Shown here piece by piece: positions 35,172 to 44,255 of a stretch of 64,000 nt of DNA; positions within the stretch are counted from its first letter, which is position 1, and every line of letters starts with the position of its first letter. The position numbers and the translations under genes were made by a program. Location of the stretch: positions 35,916 to 99,915 of the forward strand of contig NZ_JXMU01000016.1 in NCBI RefSeq assembly GCF_001293565.1. Reading direction: 5' to 3'. This DNA comes from Ahrensia marina. Its GTDB lineage: Bacteria; Pseudomonadota; Alphaproteobacteria; Rhizobiales; Rhizobiaceae. Below the pieces are notes generated by a model. It did no database searches and was not told the origin of the DNA. It was given only the letters and a program-made list of their open reading frames with translations.

Positions 35172-35987
35172 ATGCACGAAAGTGAACGCCACAGAATTAT
35201 ACTGTCAGCCGTACAGGAAAAACCGGTCGTCACCGTCCAAGAAATGGTAGAGTTGACCGAGTCGTCCGAGGCGACAATCAGGCGCGACATAGCAACGTTG
35301 CATGTGCAAAAAAAACTGCGGCGCGTTCGCGGCGGTGCTGAATCTATCAGCCCTCCGCAATTTGTCGGTTTAGCAGGACGCACTTTCAGCGTTAACGAAA
35401 CAATCAACACCGCGCAAAAACGTGCCATTGCACTAAAAGCCGCAGAGCTTTGCGAGGACGGCGATCCAGTCATAATCAATGGCGGTACAACGACATTCCA
35501 AATGGTGCATCCGCTAGCCTTGCGCCGTTTGCAGGTTTTTACCAACTCATTTCCCATTGCTGAACACTTGCTCAAACACTCCAAGAACACGGTCGTTGTT
35601 TCAGGTGGCGTTATCTACCGCGAGCAGAACATTATTTTGAGCCCCTTCGACAATGATGTGACACGCAATTTTTATGCAAAGCGCATGTTTATGGGTGCAC
35701 AAGGGCTTGGGCCGCTTGGTCTTATGGAAGCAGACCCTCTGCTTATTCAGGCCGAACAAAAACTGATCAATCAGGCAGATGAACTGATCGTTCTGGCCGA
35801 TTCTTCGAAATTTAAAAAACGCTCCAGCCTCATCTTGTGTCCGCTTGAGCGGATTACAAAAATTATCACGGACGACGGAATTGATGACAAATCCGCCAGC
35901 ATATTGGAGGCGGCTGGCATCGATCTCATCATCGCAAATTCCGCGAGAAGTGAAGCCACTTCAACCGCAGCGAAAGCTGCCGGATGA
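35172..35987 (+). CDS. rhaR: DeoR family regulator of rhamnose use
   Basis: A 271-residue DeoR/GlpR-type repressor. The winged helix at about 5-58 contains ERHRIILSAVQE and SSEATIRRDIATLHVQKKLRRVRGGA, and the sugar-phosphate sensing domain at about 75-250 contains INGGTTTFQM and VVVSGGVIYREQN. The ATG at 35172 follows GGGAGG; the frame open from 35115 starts inside the operator repeat and is rejected. It lies directly upstream of rhaSTPQUK, as in Rhizobium leguminosarum. Confidence 0.9.
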   Translation: MHESERHRIILSAVQEKPVVTVQEMVELTESSEATIRRDIATLHVQKKLRRVRGGAESISPPQFVGLAGRTFSVNETINTAQKRAIALKAAELCEDGDPVIINGGTTTFQMVHPLALRRLQVFTNSFPIAEHLLKHSKNTVVVSGGVIYREQNIILSPFDNDVTRNFYAKRMFMGAQGLGPLGLMEADPLLIQAEQKLINQADELIVLADSSKFKKRSSLILCPLERITKIITDDGIDDKSASILEAAGIDLIIANSARSEATSTAAKAAG

Positions 35988-36020
35988 ATTTATCCGAATG
36001 CATAAACCAGGGAGGAACCT

Positions 36021-37016
36021 ATGCGCATTCTTAAAAAACTACTGACGACAGCCGCTGTCGCAGCAACCCTCATGATTTCACCAGCTCAAGCTCAAGAAAC
36101 CAAACGCATTGCGCTTGTTGTCAAAGCGCTCGGCATTGGCTTTTTTGAAGCCGCAGCAAAAGGCGCTGAAGAAGCAGCCGAAGAGCTTGGCGATGTGGAA
36201 ATTATCTACACAGGCCCGACCGATACAACAGCGGAAGGCCAAATCGAGGTAATCAATTCACTTATCGCCCAGAATGTTGACGCAATTGCTGTATCGGCAA
36301 ACGACACGGACGCTTTGGTGCCAACGCTCAAAAAAGCAATGGACCGTGGCATCACTGTTATTTCGTGGGACTCGGGCGTTGCCAAAGAGGGCCGTCAGAT
36401 GCACCTTAACCCATCATCAAATCCGCTCATTGGCAACATGATTATCAAGCTTGCTGCTGACAATCTACCGGATGGCGGCGATGTGGCCGTACTATCTGCA
36501 ACAACAACGTCCACAAACCAGAACACCTGGATTGAGGAAATGAACAAGGTGATGGGCAACTATCCCGGCATCAATGTTGTTGCGACCGTTTATGGCGACG
36601 ACAAAGCAGACAAGTCATACACAGAAGCACAGGGCCTGATGAAATCTTACCCTGATTTGAAAGCAATCATCGCGCCAACATCTGTAGGTATCGTTGCAGC
36701 GGCACAAGCAGTTACCGATGCCGGCAAGGCTGGCGAAATCAATGTGACAGGCCTTGGACTTCCATCTGAGATGGCGGGACATGTTGATAGTGGCGCATCA
36801 AAATCATTTGCTATTTGGAACCCGATTGATCTTGGCTATTCGGCAACGATGATTGCCTACAATCTTGCGACTGATAAAGCGTCAGCCGAGGCAGGAGCGG
36901 AAATCCCGATGGGGCGCATGGGCTCTGTGACACTTGATGAAAACACGGAAGGCGCGATGGCTGATCCTTTTGTTTATGACGCGTCAAATGTCGCTGACTT
37001 CAAAGACATTTTCTAA
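36021..37016 (+). CDS. rhaS: Rhamnose ABC transporter substrate-binding protein
   Basis: A 331-residue periplasmic sugar-binding protein of the ribose/rhamnose type (family 2). The signal peptide is MRILKKLLTTAAVAATLMIS with cleavage near AQAQE. The mature protein has KGAEEAAEELGDVEIIYTGPTD and AIAVSANDTDALVPTLKKAMDRGI, then VISWDSG at about 115. GGGAGGAACC precedes the ATG. It is the first transport gene of the rha operon and is followed by a strong hairpin. Confidence 0.93.
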   Translation: MRILKKLLTTAAVAATLMISPAQAQETKRIALVVKALGIGFFEAAAKGAEEAAEELGDVEIIYTGPTDTTAEGQIEVINSLIAQNVDAIAVSANDTDALVPTLKKAMDRGITVISWDSGVAKEGRQMHLNPSSNPLIGNMIIKLAADNLPDGGDVAVLSATTTSTNQNTWIEEMNKVMGNYPGINVVATVYGDDKADKSYTEAQGLMKSYPDLKAIIAPTSVGIVAAAQAVTDAGKAGEINVTGLGLPSEMAGHVDSGASKSFAIWNPIDLGYSATMIAYNLATDKASAEAGAEIPMGRMGSVTLDENTEGAMADPFVYDASNVADFKDIF

Positions 37017-37028
37017 TCATTTTTAATG

Positions 37029-37061
37029 ACGGGCGGCGTTCAAGGCGCCGCCCGTTTTCCT
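37029..37061 (+). terminator. Hairpin with T-rich tail between rhaS and rhaT
   Basis: ACGGGCGGCG (37029-37038) pairs perfectly with CGCCGCCCGT (37046-37055) around a 7-base loop and is followed by TTTCCTTTCT. This is a good intrinsic terminator form. Its place inside the operon suggests partial read-through into rhaT. Confidence 0.75.
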
Positions 37062-37081
37062 TTCTGTAAAGGCCCGATAGA

Positions 37082-38614
37082 ATGCTCGCATCGGATACAA
37101 CCACACCAAAAACTGCCGAAGCTGCGCTTTCATTGCGCGGTATTTCGAAAGAGTTTCCAGGTGTAAAAGCCTTATCGGATGTTTCGCTTGATCTTTATCC
37201 AGGTCAGGTAACCGCCCTTGTCGGCGAGAACGGTGCAGGCAAATCCACGATTGTTAAAATTCTTACCGGTATCTATCAGCCGAACGGCGGCACGATTGAG
37301 GTAGCCGGGCAAAAAACACAATTTGCAAATGCTCACGCAGCCTCTGCCGCAGGTGTTACTGCGATCCACCAAGAAACAGTATTGTTTGATGATCTTTCGG
37401 TTGCGGAAAATATTTTTATCGGCCATGCGCCACGAGGACGATTTGGTCTGATTGACCGCGCAAAGATGAATGAGAACGCACGCGCCATTCTCAAACAAGT
37501 CGGCGCTGACATTAACCCCGTAACGCGCTTACGCGATCTTGGAATCGCCAGCAAACATATGGTTGCCATATCGCGCGCGCTATCTGTTGATGCGCAAGTG
37601 GTTATCATGGATGAGCCAACTGCTGCGCTATCCCATAAAGAAATTGCAGAACTTTACGAGTTGGTTGAAAAACTTAAAGCAGATGGCAAAGCCATTTTAT
37701 TTATCAGCCACAAGTTCGATGAAATTTTCCGCATTGCCGACCGCTACACAGTTTTTCGTGATGGCCAAATGGCGGGCGAAGGCCTGATTGAGGATGTCAG
37801 TGAGGATGATTTGGTCACGATGATGGTGGGCCGCTCGGTCGATCAGATTTACCCCAAAAAAGATGTCACGATTGGCGAGCCTGTACTGACCGTTAGCGGT
37901 TACAGCCATCCGACCGAATTTGACGATATAAATTTCGAATTACGACAAGGCGAAATTCTAGGTTTTTACGGTCTTGTTGGTGCTGGGCGCAGTGAACTGA
38001 TGCAGGCACTTTTCGGGATCACCAAGCCGTCAAAAGGAGCGATAAAAATCGCAGGTGACATCGCGATCGTTCGCTCTCCGGCAGAAGCGATTGGCCGCGG
38101 CATTGTTTATGTGCCCGAAGATCGCGGCAAACAGGGCGCAATTATTGGATTGCCAATTTTTCAAAATGTTACTTTGCCCTCGCTGCACAAAACATCGCAG
38201 CAAGGTTTTCTCAAACTGGCCGAAGAGTTCAAGCTTGCGCGTGAATATACTGCGCGACTGGATTTGCGTGCCGCATCGCTTGATCAGGACATTGGCGAAC
38301 TGTCGGGCGGCAACCAGCAAAAGGTGGTCATTGCCAAATGGCTGGCAACTAAGCCGCGAGTTATCGTTGTTGATGAACCGACCAAAGGTATTGATATTGG
38401 CTCAAAGGCCGCAGTCCATGAATTTATGGGTGAGCTTGCGGCCAACGGCCTGGCGATCATCATGGTGTCGTCAGAACTACCCGAAATTTTGGGCATGGCC
38501 GACCGCGCAATCGTCATGCGCGAAGGCCGCATGGCAGGTGAATTTAAACGCAGTGAAATGACCGCCGATAGGCTGGTACGGGCTGCTGCCGGCATCAAGG
38601 AGAAAGCTGTATGA
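37082..38614 (+). CDS. rhaT: Rhamnose ABC transporter ATP-binding protein
   Basis: A 510-residue double ATPase of the RbsA type. The first domain has Walker A GENGAGKST (about 51-59) and Walker B VVIMDEPTAAL. The second has a degenerate Walker A GLVGAGRSEL (about 300) but a full signature LSGGNQQKVVIAKWL and VVDEPTKGID. Such proteins energise two RbsC-like permeases. Its stop overlaps the start of the next gene by 4 bp. Confidence 0.93.
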   Translation: MLASDTTTPKTAEAALSLRGISKEFPGVKALSDVSLDLYPGQVTALVGENGAGKSTIVKILTGIYQPNGGTIEVAGQKTQFANAHAASAAGVTAIHQETVLFDDLSVAENIFIGHAPRGRFGLIDRAKMNENARAILKQVGADINPVTRLRDLGIASKHMVAISRALSVDAQVVIMDEPTAALSHKEIAELYELVEKLKADGKAILFISHKFDEIFRIADRYTVFRDGQMAGEGLIEDVSEDDLVTMMVGRSVDQIYPKKDVTIGEPVLTVSGYSHPTEFDDINFELRQGEILGFYGLVGAGRSELMQALFGITKPSKGAIKIAGDIAIVRSPAEAIGRGIVYVPEDRGKQGAIIGLPIFQNVTLPSLHKTSQQGFLKLAEEFKLAREYTARLDLRAASLDQDIGELSGGNQQKVVIAKWLATKPRVIVVDEPTKGIDIGSKAAVHEFMGELAANGLAIIMVSSELPEILGMADRAIVMREGRMAGEFKRSEMTADRLVRAAAGIKEKAV

Positions 38615-39591
38615 TAAAGCAATTTATCAAATCACGTGAAGCACTGCTTGTACTGGCAATATTAATTCTGCTTGGCCTAATTTCGTCACGCTTTTCTGGG
38701 TTCATCGCCCCTAGAAATATGGCCAGCGTGTTTCAAGACACATCCATTCTCATCATGTTGGCGCTTGGCCAGATGGTTGTCATTTTAACACGCTGCATTG
38801 ATCTTTCCGTAGCATCAAACCTTGCACTCACAGGCATGGTTGTCGGCCTTATCAATGTGGCAGCACCCGGCCTTCCTGTCCCTGTTCTTCTGCTTGTTGC
38901 GATGTCACTTGGCGCATTTCTGGGTGCGATTAACGGCATTCTGGTTTGGAAAGTCGACATTCCGCCAATTGTGGTCACGCTTGGTACATTGACGGTTTAC
39001 CGCGGCATTATTTTTCTCATTTCTGATGGCGCATGGATCAACGCGCATGAAATGAGCGCCTCATTCAAGGCGTTTCCACGCTATGAATTGCTCGGCCAGC
39101 CTGTTCTTTCATGGATGGCTGTCGCCTCGATCATTCTGTTCTATTTGCTGGTCGTGCGTACACCTCTGGGGCGCGCCTTTTATGCAGTTGGCGGCAATCC
39201 GCATGCTGCCGTTTACACGGGCATCAATGTCGGCTTCACCCGCTTTATGGCGTTTGTGATTGCCGGTGCAATTTCCGGCGTCTGCGGCTATTTGTGGGTA
39301 TCGCGCTATGCGGTTGCCTATGTCGATATTGCTGGCGGGTTTGAGTTGGAAGTCGTCGCGGCCTGCGTCATTGGCGGCATATCCATTGCAGGCGGCATCG
39401 GTACAATCGGCGGTGCGGTACTTGGCGCTTTATTCCTTGGCATTATCAAAAACGCACTACCCGTTGTTGATATTTCTCCATTCTGGCAATTGGCGATTTC
39501 AGGTTCGGCAATCATTATTGCGGTCGCGGTCAACGCCAGATCCGAGCGCAAAAAAGGCCGGATTATTCTAAAGAAAGCGGAGCATGCATAA
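38611..39591 (+). CDS. rhaP: Rhamnose ABC transporter permease P
   Basis: A 326-residue RbsC-type permease with eight to ten membrane segments. Family landmarks are MLALGQMVVILTRCIDLSVASNLALTGM at about 48-75, VTLGTLTVYRGIIF, and GGISIAGGIGTIGGAVLGAL near residue 255. It overlaps rhaT by 4 bp and rhaQ by 1 bp, so translation is coupled. Confidence 0.92.
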   Translation: MIKQFIKSREALLVLAILILLGLISSRFSGFIAPRNMASVFQDTSILIMLALGQMVVILTRCIDLSVASNLALTGMVVGLINVAAPGLPVPVLLLVAMSLGAFLGAINGILVWKVDIPPIVVTLGTLTVYRGIIFLISDGAWINAHEMSASFKAFPRYELLGQPVLSWMAVASIILFYLLVVRTPLGRAFYAVGGNPHAAVYTGINVGFTRFMAFVIAGAISGVCGYLWVSRYAVAYVDIAGGFELEVVAACVIGGISIAGGIGTIGGAVLGALFLGIIKNALPVVDISPFWQLAISGSAIIIAVAVNARSERKKGRIILKKAEHA

Positions 39592-40601
39592 TGAGCAATG
39601 ATTTTACCGCACGAAACATTCCCGACCGTCTAACAACACATGGCCAAAGAACGCTTAAAAGCTGGGAAACACTGCTCGTTATCATCGCGGTGATGGTGTT
39701 TGTTGTAAACGCGCTTTCATCGCCCTATTTCCTGAATCCGTGGAACCTGTCTGACGCGACATTCAACTTCACGGAAAAAGCCATGATCGCATTTGCCATG
39801 GCGATGCTGATTGTATCCGGCGAAATTGACCTGTCGGTGGCGGCTATTGTTGCGCTGGCTTCAACCGCCATGGGCTTTATGATGCAGGCAGGGTTCGGCA
39901 CACCTATTCTGGTTGCGACCGGACTTACCGTTGGTGTTTTATGCGGTGCGTTTAATGGTGTGCTTGTCACACGGTTGGGCTTGCCCTCGATCGTTGTGAC
40001 CATCGGCACGATGAGCCTTTTCAGAGGTATTTCCTATATTGTGCTCGGTGACAAAGCCTATACGGGATACCCTTCTGATTTCGCATTTTTCGGCCAAGGC
40101 TATGTCTGGTGGGTGATCTCGTTTGAGCTTGTTCTATTTGTTATTTTTGCCCTTATTTATGCAGTAATTTTGCACAAAACGAATCTGGGACGCGCGGTTT
40201 ATGCGATCGGCAACAATCCGATTGGTGCAAAGTTCTCCGGCATTCGCGTCGAGCGCATCAAGTTCATTTTATTTCTTTTAACCGGACTCATGTCAGGTGT
40301 CGCTGCGGTATGTCTGACTTCCCGCCTTGGTTCAACGCGACCCTCTATCGCCTTTGGGTGGGAGCTTGAAATCGTAACAATGGTCGTGCTTGGCGGCGTC
40401 AATATTCTGGGTGGTTCAGGCACTATTCCAGGCGTAGTTCTTGCCGCATTGATAATGGGTATGGTGACCTTTGGCTTTGGCCTTTTGAATGTACCAGGCA
40501 TTGTGATGTCGATTTTCATCGGCTTGCTGCTTATTGCAGTAATTGCCTTGCCGCGCCTTTGGTCGATGGCACGCGCCTCTCGCGCAAGGCGCAAAGCATG
40601 A
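39591..40601 (+). CDS. rhaQ: Rhamnose ABC transporter permease Q
   Basis: A 336-residue RbsC-type permease paralogous to RhaP. It has [24 protein letters not shown] at about 64-87, [14 protein letters not shown], and [20 protein letters not shown] at about 265. It begins at the ATG overlapping the rhaP stop and ends inside the ATGA junction with rhaU. Confidence 0.92.
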   Translation: MSNDFTARNIPDRLTTHGQRTLKSWETLLVIIAVMVFVVNALSSPYFLNPWNLSDATFNFTEKAMIAFAMAMLIVSGEIDLSVAAIVALASTAMGFMMQAGFGTPILVATGLTVGVLCGAFNGVLVTRLGLPSIVVTIGTMSLFRGISYIVLGDKAYTGYPSDFAFFGQGYVWWVISFELVLFVIFALIYAVILHKTNLGRAVYAIGNNPIGAKFSGIRVERIKFILFLLTGLMSGVAAVCLTSRLGSTRPSIAFGWELEIVTMVVLGGVNILGGSGTIPGVVLAALIMGMVTFGFGLLNVPGIVMSIFIGLLLIAVIALPRLWSMARASRARRKA

Positions 40602-40915
40602 TGGAAAAAGTCGCGTTCAAAATGCAGCTTAAAGCCGGCTGTGAAGCTGAATATAAAAAGCGTCATGATGAAATTTGGCCGGAACTTCATACGCTTTTGA
40701 AGGAAGCAGGTATATCAGATTATTCAATCCACCTAGATGCTGAAACATCTGTTCTATTCGCGGTCTTATGGCGCACGGACAATCACACAATGGATGATCT
40801 GCCTTCCCATCCGGTCATGCAAAAATGGTGGGCGTACATGGCTGATATTATGGAAACGAACGCGGATCATTCCCCGGTGGCAACACCACTCCTCAACGTC
40901 TTCCATATGGATTAA
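40598..40915 (+). CDS. rhaU: L-rhamnose mutarotase
   Basis: A 105-residue RhaM-type mutarotase that speeds alpha/beta anomer exchange of L-rhamnose. It has [28 protein letters not shown] at the N-terminus, [18 protein letters not shown], and [13 protein letters not shown]. The start is the first ATG of the ATGATG at 40598, overlapping the rhaQ stop by 4 bp. The frame open from 40559 lies within rhaQ and is rejected. Distinct from the second family member at 17663. Confidence 0.92.
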   Translation: MMEKVAFKMQLKAGCEAEYKKRHDEIWPELHTLLKEAGISDYSIHLDAETSVLFAVLWRTDNHTMDDLPSHPVMQKWWAYMADIMETNADHSPVATPLLNVFHMD

Positions 40916-40918
40916 GTG

Positions 40919-42307
40919 ATGACGCAATTTATCGCCGTTATCGACATCGGAAAAACCAATGCAAAGGTCGCGATCGTTGACAAAGAAAATTGGTCTGAAA
41001 TCGCGGTACGCACCACACCCAACAGCATTTTAAATAAAGCGCCCTATCCGCATTTTGATATAGAAGGCTTATGGAAATTTATTGTTCAATCGCTGCGAGC
41101 GCTCAACGAAACAAACCCCATATCAGCGATTTCAATTACAACCCATGGTGCATCGGCAGTATTACTTGATCATGACGGTGAGCTTGCATTACCGATGCTT
41201 GATTATGAGCATGATGGGCCTGATGCAATCAAATCCAGCTACAAAAAAATACGCCCCAACTTTGCAGAAACCGGATCGCCAGAATTGCCGTTCGGCCTTA
41301 ATCTTGGCGCACAATTATTTTGGCAACAAAAATTATTTTCTAAGGAATTTTCGCAAGTCCAATCAATCGTCACTTATCCGCAATATTGGGCATTTCGGCT
41401 AACAGGTGTTCTGGCAACAGAAGTCACGTCACTTGGGTGCCACACGGATTTATGGAACCCATGGGAAAACAAATTATCTTCGCTTTGCACCCTGACCGGC
41501 TGGAACAAGCTTTTAGCGCCTATACGCGAAGCCAACGATATTTTGGGAACGATCACGCCGAGAATTACCGATGAAACAGGCATACCTGTCGATGTTCCTG
41601 TTTATTGTGGCATCCATGATTCCAATGCTTCACTTTATCCGAATTTACGCCAACGCAAAGGCCCGTTCAGTGTAGTGTCATCGGGTACATGGGTCATCTG
41701 CATGGCAATTGAAGGCAACAACATTAAGCCCGATCCAGCACGTGACACTCTGGTTAATGTGAGTGCCTTTGGCGATGCCGTCCCATCTGCACGCTTTATG
41801 GGTGGTCGCGAATATGACCTATTGTTGCAAGGCAATACTGCTGATTGCAGCGATGCCAACATTGCCACCGTGTTAGAAAAGAAAATCTGCCTGCTGCCCG
41901 CGGCAGAGAATCGGTCCGGCCCGTTTCAAGGCTATGCACAAAAATGGCAGGGCGATGAGCCTACTGATGGTGCGCGCTACGCAGCTGTTTCATTTTATCT
42001 GGCGATGATGACATCGGTTTGTCTGAACCTGATCGGGGCGCAAGGACCAATAGTCGTTGAAGGTCCATTTTCGCGGAATCATCCATTTCTCGATATGTTA
42101 TCGGCAGCCACTCAAAGACCCGTTATAGCCGCATCCACAAGTGCAACAGGTACAAGCATTGGTGCAGCTATGCTCAGCGCTGATGATAGTGAGATCGCTA
42201 AACTTAACAGCGCAAAATGCGATCGAGAAATTGATTGCACTCAGAGCAATCACTTAATTTCATACGCGGATAGCTGGCGCGAAGCAGTCCGAAATATACA
42301 GCGATGA
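40919..42307 (+). CDS. rhaK: L-rhamnulose kinase (FGGY family)
   Basis: A 462-residue FGGY sugar kinase with the phosphate-1 motif AVIDIGKTNAKVAI (about 5-18), a second-domain VSSGTWVICMA segment at about 258-268, and an ATSTSATGTSIGAAML adenosine region near 415. It phosphorylates L-rhamnulose to the substrate of RhaD. The ATG at 40919 is used; a GTG directly before it at 40916 is in frame. Last gene of rhaRSTPQUK. In R. leguminosarum the kinase is also needed for transport by the ABC system. Confidence 0.92.
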   Translation: MTQFIAVIDIGKTNAKVAIVDKENWSEIAVRTTPNSILNKAPYPHFDIEGLWKFIVQSLRALNETNPISAISITTHGASAVLLDHDGELALPMLDYEHDGPDAIKSSYKKIRPNFAETGSPELPFGLNLGAQLFWQQKLFSKEFSQVQSIVTYPQYWAFRLTGVLATEVTSLGCHTDLWNPWENKLSSLCTLTGWNKLLAPIREANDILGTITPRITDETGIPVDVPVYCGIHDSNASLYPNLRQRKGPFSVVSSGTWVICMAIEGNNIKPDPARDTLVNVSAFGDAVPSARFMGGREYDLLLQGNTADCSDANIATVLEKKICLLPAAENRSGPFQGYAQKWQGDEPTDGARYAAVSFYLAMMTSVCLNLIGAQGPIVVEGPFSRNHPFLDMLSAATQRPVIAASTSATGTSIGAAMLSADDSEIAKLNSAKCDREIDCTQSNHLISYADSWREAVRNIQR

Positions 42308-42571
42308 CAAAAATGCTAAGATAGCATAGAATACGCCATGTTCGAGGTATCGATAGTCATTCAGTGTTCGATTATCGACAAGCATAATAGTCATCGCCCG
42401 CACATATGAAAAGCCCCATTTGACAGGTCCGGGTTGAATTGACCGCAGTCTATAGATTGAACTTGTGCCATTGCTACCTCGCCGCCAAGCGAATGATCGC
42501 AGCCAGCAATATCGTGCACTACGTTGAAGTTTTCGAATGTTGAAACAGATGGTGAATTGCGCAGAGGGTGA
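42308..42571. other. Decayed region upstream of the CoA-transferase remnant
   Basis: No intact gene. From about 42500 a plus-strand segment GAAGTTTTCGA, preceded by codons reading AASNIVHYVEVFE, lines up with PADIWCAEVFDW of CoA-transferase copy 2, but stops and a deletion separate it from the readable 3' end at 42572. The rest (42308-42499) shows nothing recognisable. A leftward frame covering 42260-42715 is a shadow. Confidence 0.4.
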
Positions 42572-42709
42572 AACCGTGGCGCCTTGCAGATTGTAAAGAT
42601 CGGCGGCCGTGATTTTGAGACGACTGGCCCAATCCGCATCAACGGCAAAACGCTGACGTCCAATCGCGGCGCGCCGAGCCTTGGCGAATATAATGCCGCT
42701 GACGCTTAA
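42572..42709 (+). pseudogene. 3' remnant of a third class III CoA-transferase
   Basis: Directly after an in-frame TGA, 45 codons read to a TAA at 42707-42709. They contain GPIRINGKTLTSNRGAPSL followed by GEYNAADA, against CPIRINGKTLKSNRGAPSL and GEFNAADLQ at the end of the CoA-transferase at 24909. DNA identity over about 80 bases is high, so it is a recent partial duplicate or the residue of a related gene. No start codon or N-terminal domain remains. It lies between rhaK and the tRNA-Arg gene. Confidence 0.75.
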
Positions 42710-42834
42710 ACCCAAACCGGCATATGAAGAATGATCAAACTATGCAGGCACTTTGGAAGAAATAGGGCGACTGTTTGGTTTCGGCAGTGTTGGAAACTGC
42801 ATCATATCTGAATCAGACGAACAGAATGCCATAA

Positions 42835-42911
42835 TGGTGATCCCGGCAGGAATTGAACCTGCGACCCTCAGATTAGGAATCTGATGCTCTATCCAACTGA
42901 GCTACGGGACC
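42835..42911 (-). tRNA. tRNA-Arg (anticodon CCT)
   Basis: Read on the minus strand it folds as a full cloverleaf: acceptor GGTCCCG/CGGGATC with one G-U pair, D arm with AGCTCAGTTGGATAGAGC, anticodon stem TCAGA/TCTGA with loop TTCCTAA (anticodon CCT), and T arm GCAGG-TTCAATT-CCTGC. The 3' CCA is encoded (42835-42837). It stands at the boundary between the catabolic block and housekeeping genes. Confidence 0.95.
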
Positions 42912-42944
42912 CCGCAACGCTGATATGCGAAAACTGCCCGCCGA

Positions 42945-44108
42945 TCAACGGGCGGGGTTTTGCTCTGCGATCTGCGCCCAATAGCTGATGCCATACGGTA
43001 TGATTTCGTCATTAAAATCATATTTGGGGTGGTGCAGACCAGCGCTCTCGCCGTTACCGATAAGGATCATCGCACCGGGCCGCGCTTCCAGCATATAGGA
43101 GAAATCTTCTCCCCCCATTAAAGGAGGCGTATTGATATCGATATTGCCAGCACCGACTACGGCGCTTGCAGCCTGCGTTGCAATCTCGGTTTCTATGTCA
43201 TGGTTGACCGTGACCGGATATCCGCGGCGAAACTCCAATTGGACTTCGCAGCCATAGGCATCGGCGACAGATTGCGTGATTTCCCGTAAGCGCTTTTCAC
43301 CATATTCACGAATATCGCCGTCAAGTGTCCGGATTGTTCCGCCAAGCTTTGATTCATTCGGGATAACATTGTGGGCATCACCGGCGTGGAATTTTGTAAC
43401 CGAAACCACGATAGCCTCAAGCGGGTCCACATTGCGTGAAGCAATGCTTTGTAGCGACTGGATCAGCGCCGCGCCCGCCACAATCGGGTCAATCGTACTA
43501 TGCGGCATAGCAGCGTGGCCGCCCTTGCCTTTCAGCGTGATGTTAAACTCGTCAGTTGCGGCAAAAAACCCGCCTTTGCGAATTGTAAATTCGCCCACCG
43601 GAACGTTGGGCATGTTATGCATCCCGTACACTCGGTCGATGCCAAACCGTTCCATCATGCCGTCCTTGACCATTTCGTTGCCCCCACCGCCGCCTTCTTC
43701 CGCCGGTTGGAAAATCACAACAATCGATCCGGCAAAATTGCGCGTTTCGCTTAAATATTGCGCAGCGCCAAGCAGCATGGCCGTATGTCCGTCATGCCCG
43801 CATGCGTGCATTTTGCCTTGTGTTTTGGAAGCATAGGGCTTGCCGGTCGCCTCAATGATCGGCAGGGCATCCATATCCGAACGAAGCCCCAATGTTTCGC
43901 CGTCGCCGCGATTGCCTTTAATAACGGCACAAACGCCAGTGCGCCCAAGGCCGGTGACGACTTCATCACAGCCGAACTCGCGCAGTTTTGCTTCTACAAA
44001 TGCCGCAGTTTCGTGGACATCAAACATCAACTCCGGGTTTTGGTGCAAATGACGGCGCCACTCCGCAACTTCCTGCTGCATTTCCGCTGCCCGATTTAAA
44101 ACTGCCAT
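42945..44108 (-). CDS. M20 family metallo-amidohydrolase (hippurate/N-acyl amino acid hydrolase type)
   Basis: A 387-residue M20D peptidase-like enzyme that removes acyl groups from N-acyl amino acids. Metal and catalytic motifs: LRSDMDALPI at about 75, HACGHDGHTAMLLGAA at about 102-117, PAEEGGGGG at about 135, GMHNMP at about 162 and the C-terminal GGEDFSYML at about 345. A dimerisation domain lies at about 185-290 (GKGGHAAMPH). GAGGCGAC precedes the ATG. Cytoplasmic, no signal peptide. Natural substrate not predictable. Confidence 0.88.
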   Translation of the reverse strand: MAVLNRAAEMQQEVAEWRRHLHQNPELMFDVHETAAFVEAKLREFGCDEVVTGLGRTGVCAVIKGNRGDGETLGLRSDMDALPIIEATGKPYASKTQGKMHACGHDGHTAMLLGAAQYLSETRNFAGSIVVIFQPAEEGGGGGNEMVKDGMMERFGIDRVYGMHNMPNVPVGEFTIRKGGFFAATDEFNITLKGKGGHAAMPHSTIDPIVAGAALIQSLQSIASRNVDPLEAIVVSVTKFHAGDAHNVIPNESKLGGTIRTLDGDIREYGEKRLREITQSVADAYGCEVQLEFRRGYPVTVNHDIETEIATQAASAVVGAGNIDINTPPLMGGEDFSYMLEARPGAMILIGNGESAGLHHPKYDFNDEIIPYGISYWAQIAEQNPAR

Positions 44109-44255
44109 TATGTCGCCTCAACTTAAGTGAATTTGATGCCCTATAGATGGCGCGGCAAAGCTGCCACATCAAGCAGTTAATCCGCAAAACCACCCCTTAA
44201 TTGTTTGAAACCGCAAGCAGCCTCCATTAAACAAATACATATAGTAGGAGAACTC

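Noticed and set aside
42260..42715. 151-residue leftward reading frame overlapping rhaK and the pseudogene.
   Set aside because: It is antisense to the recognisable CoA-transferase remnant and to the rhaK 3' end.
42835..42911. Duplicate of the tRNA-Arg 3' end marking a genomic island.
   Set aside because: No second copy of the tRNA 3' sequence was found by eye in the 42 kb to the left, and no integrase gene is present in the window.
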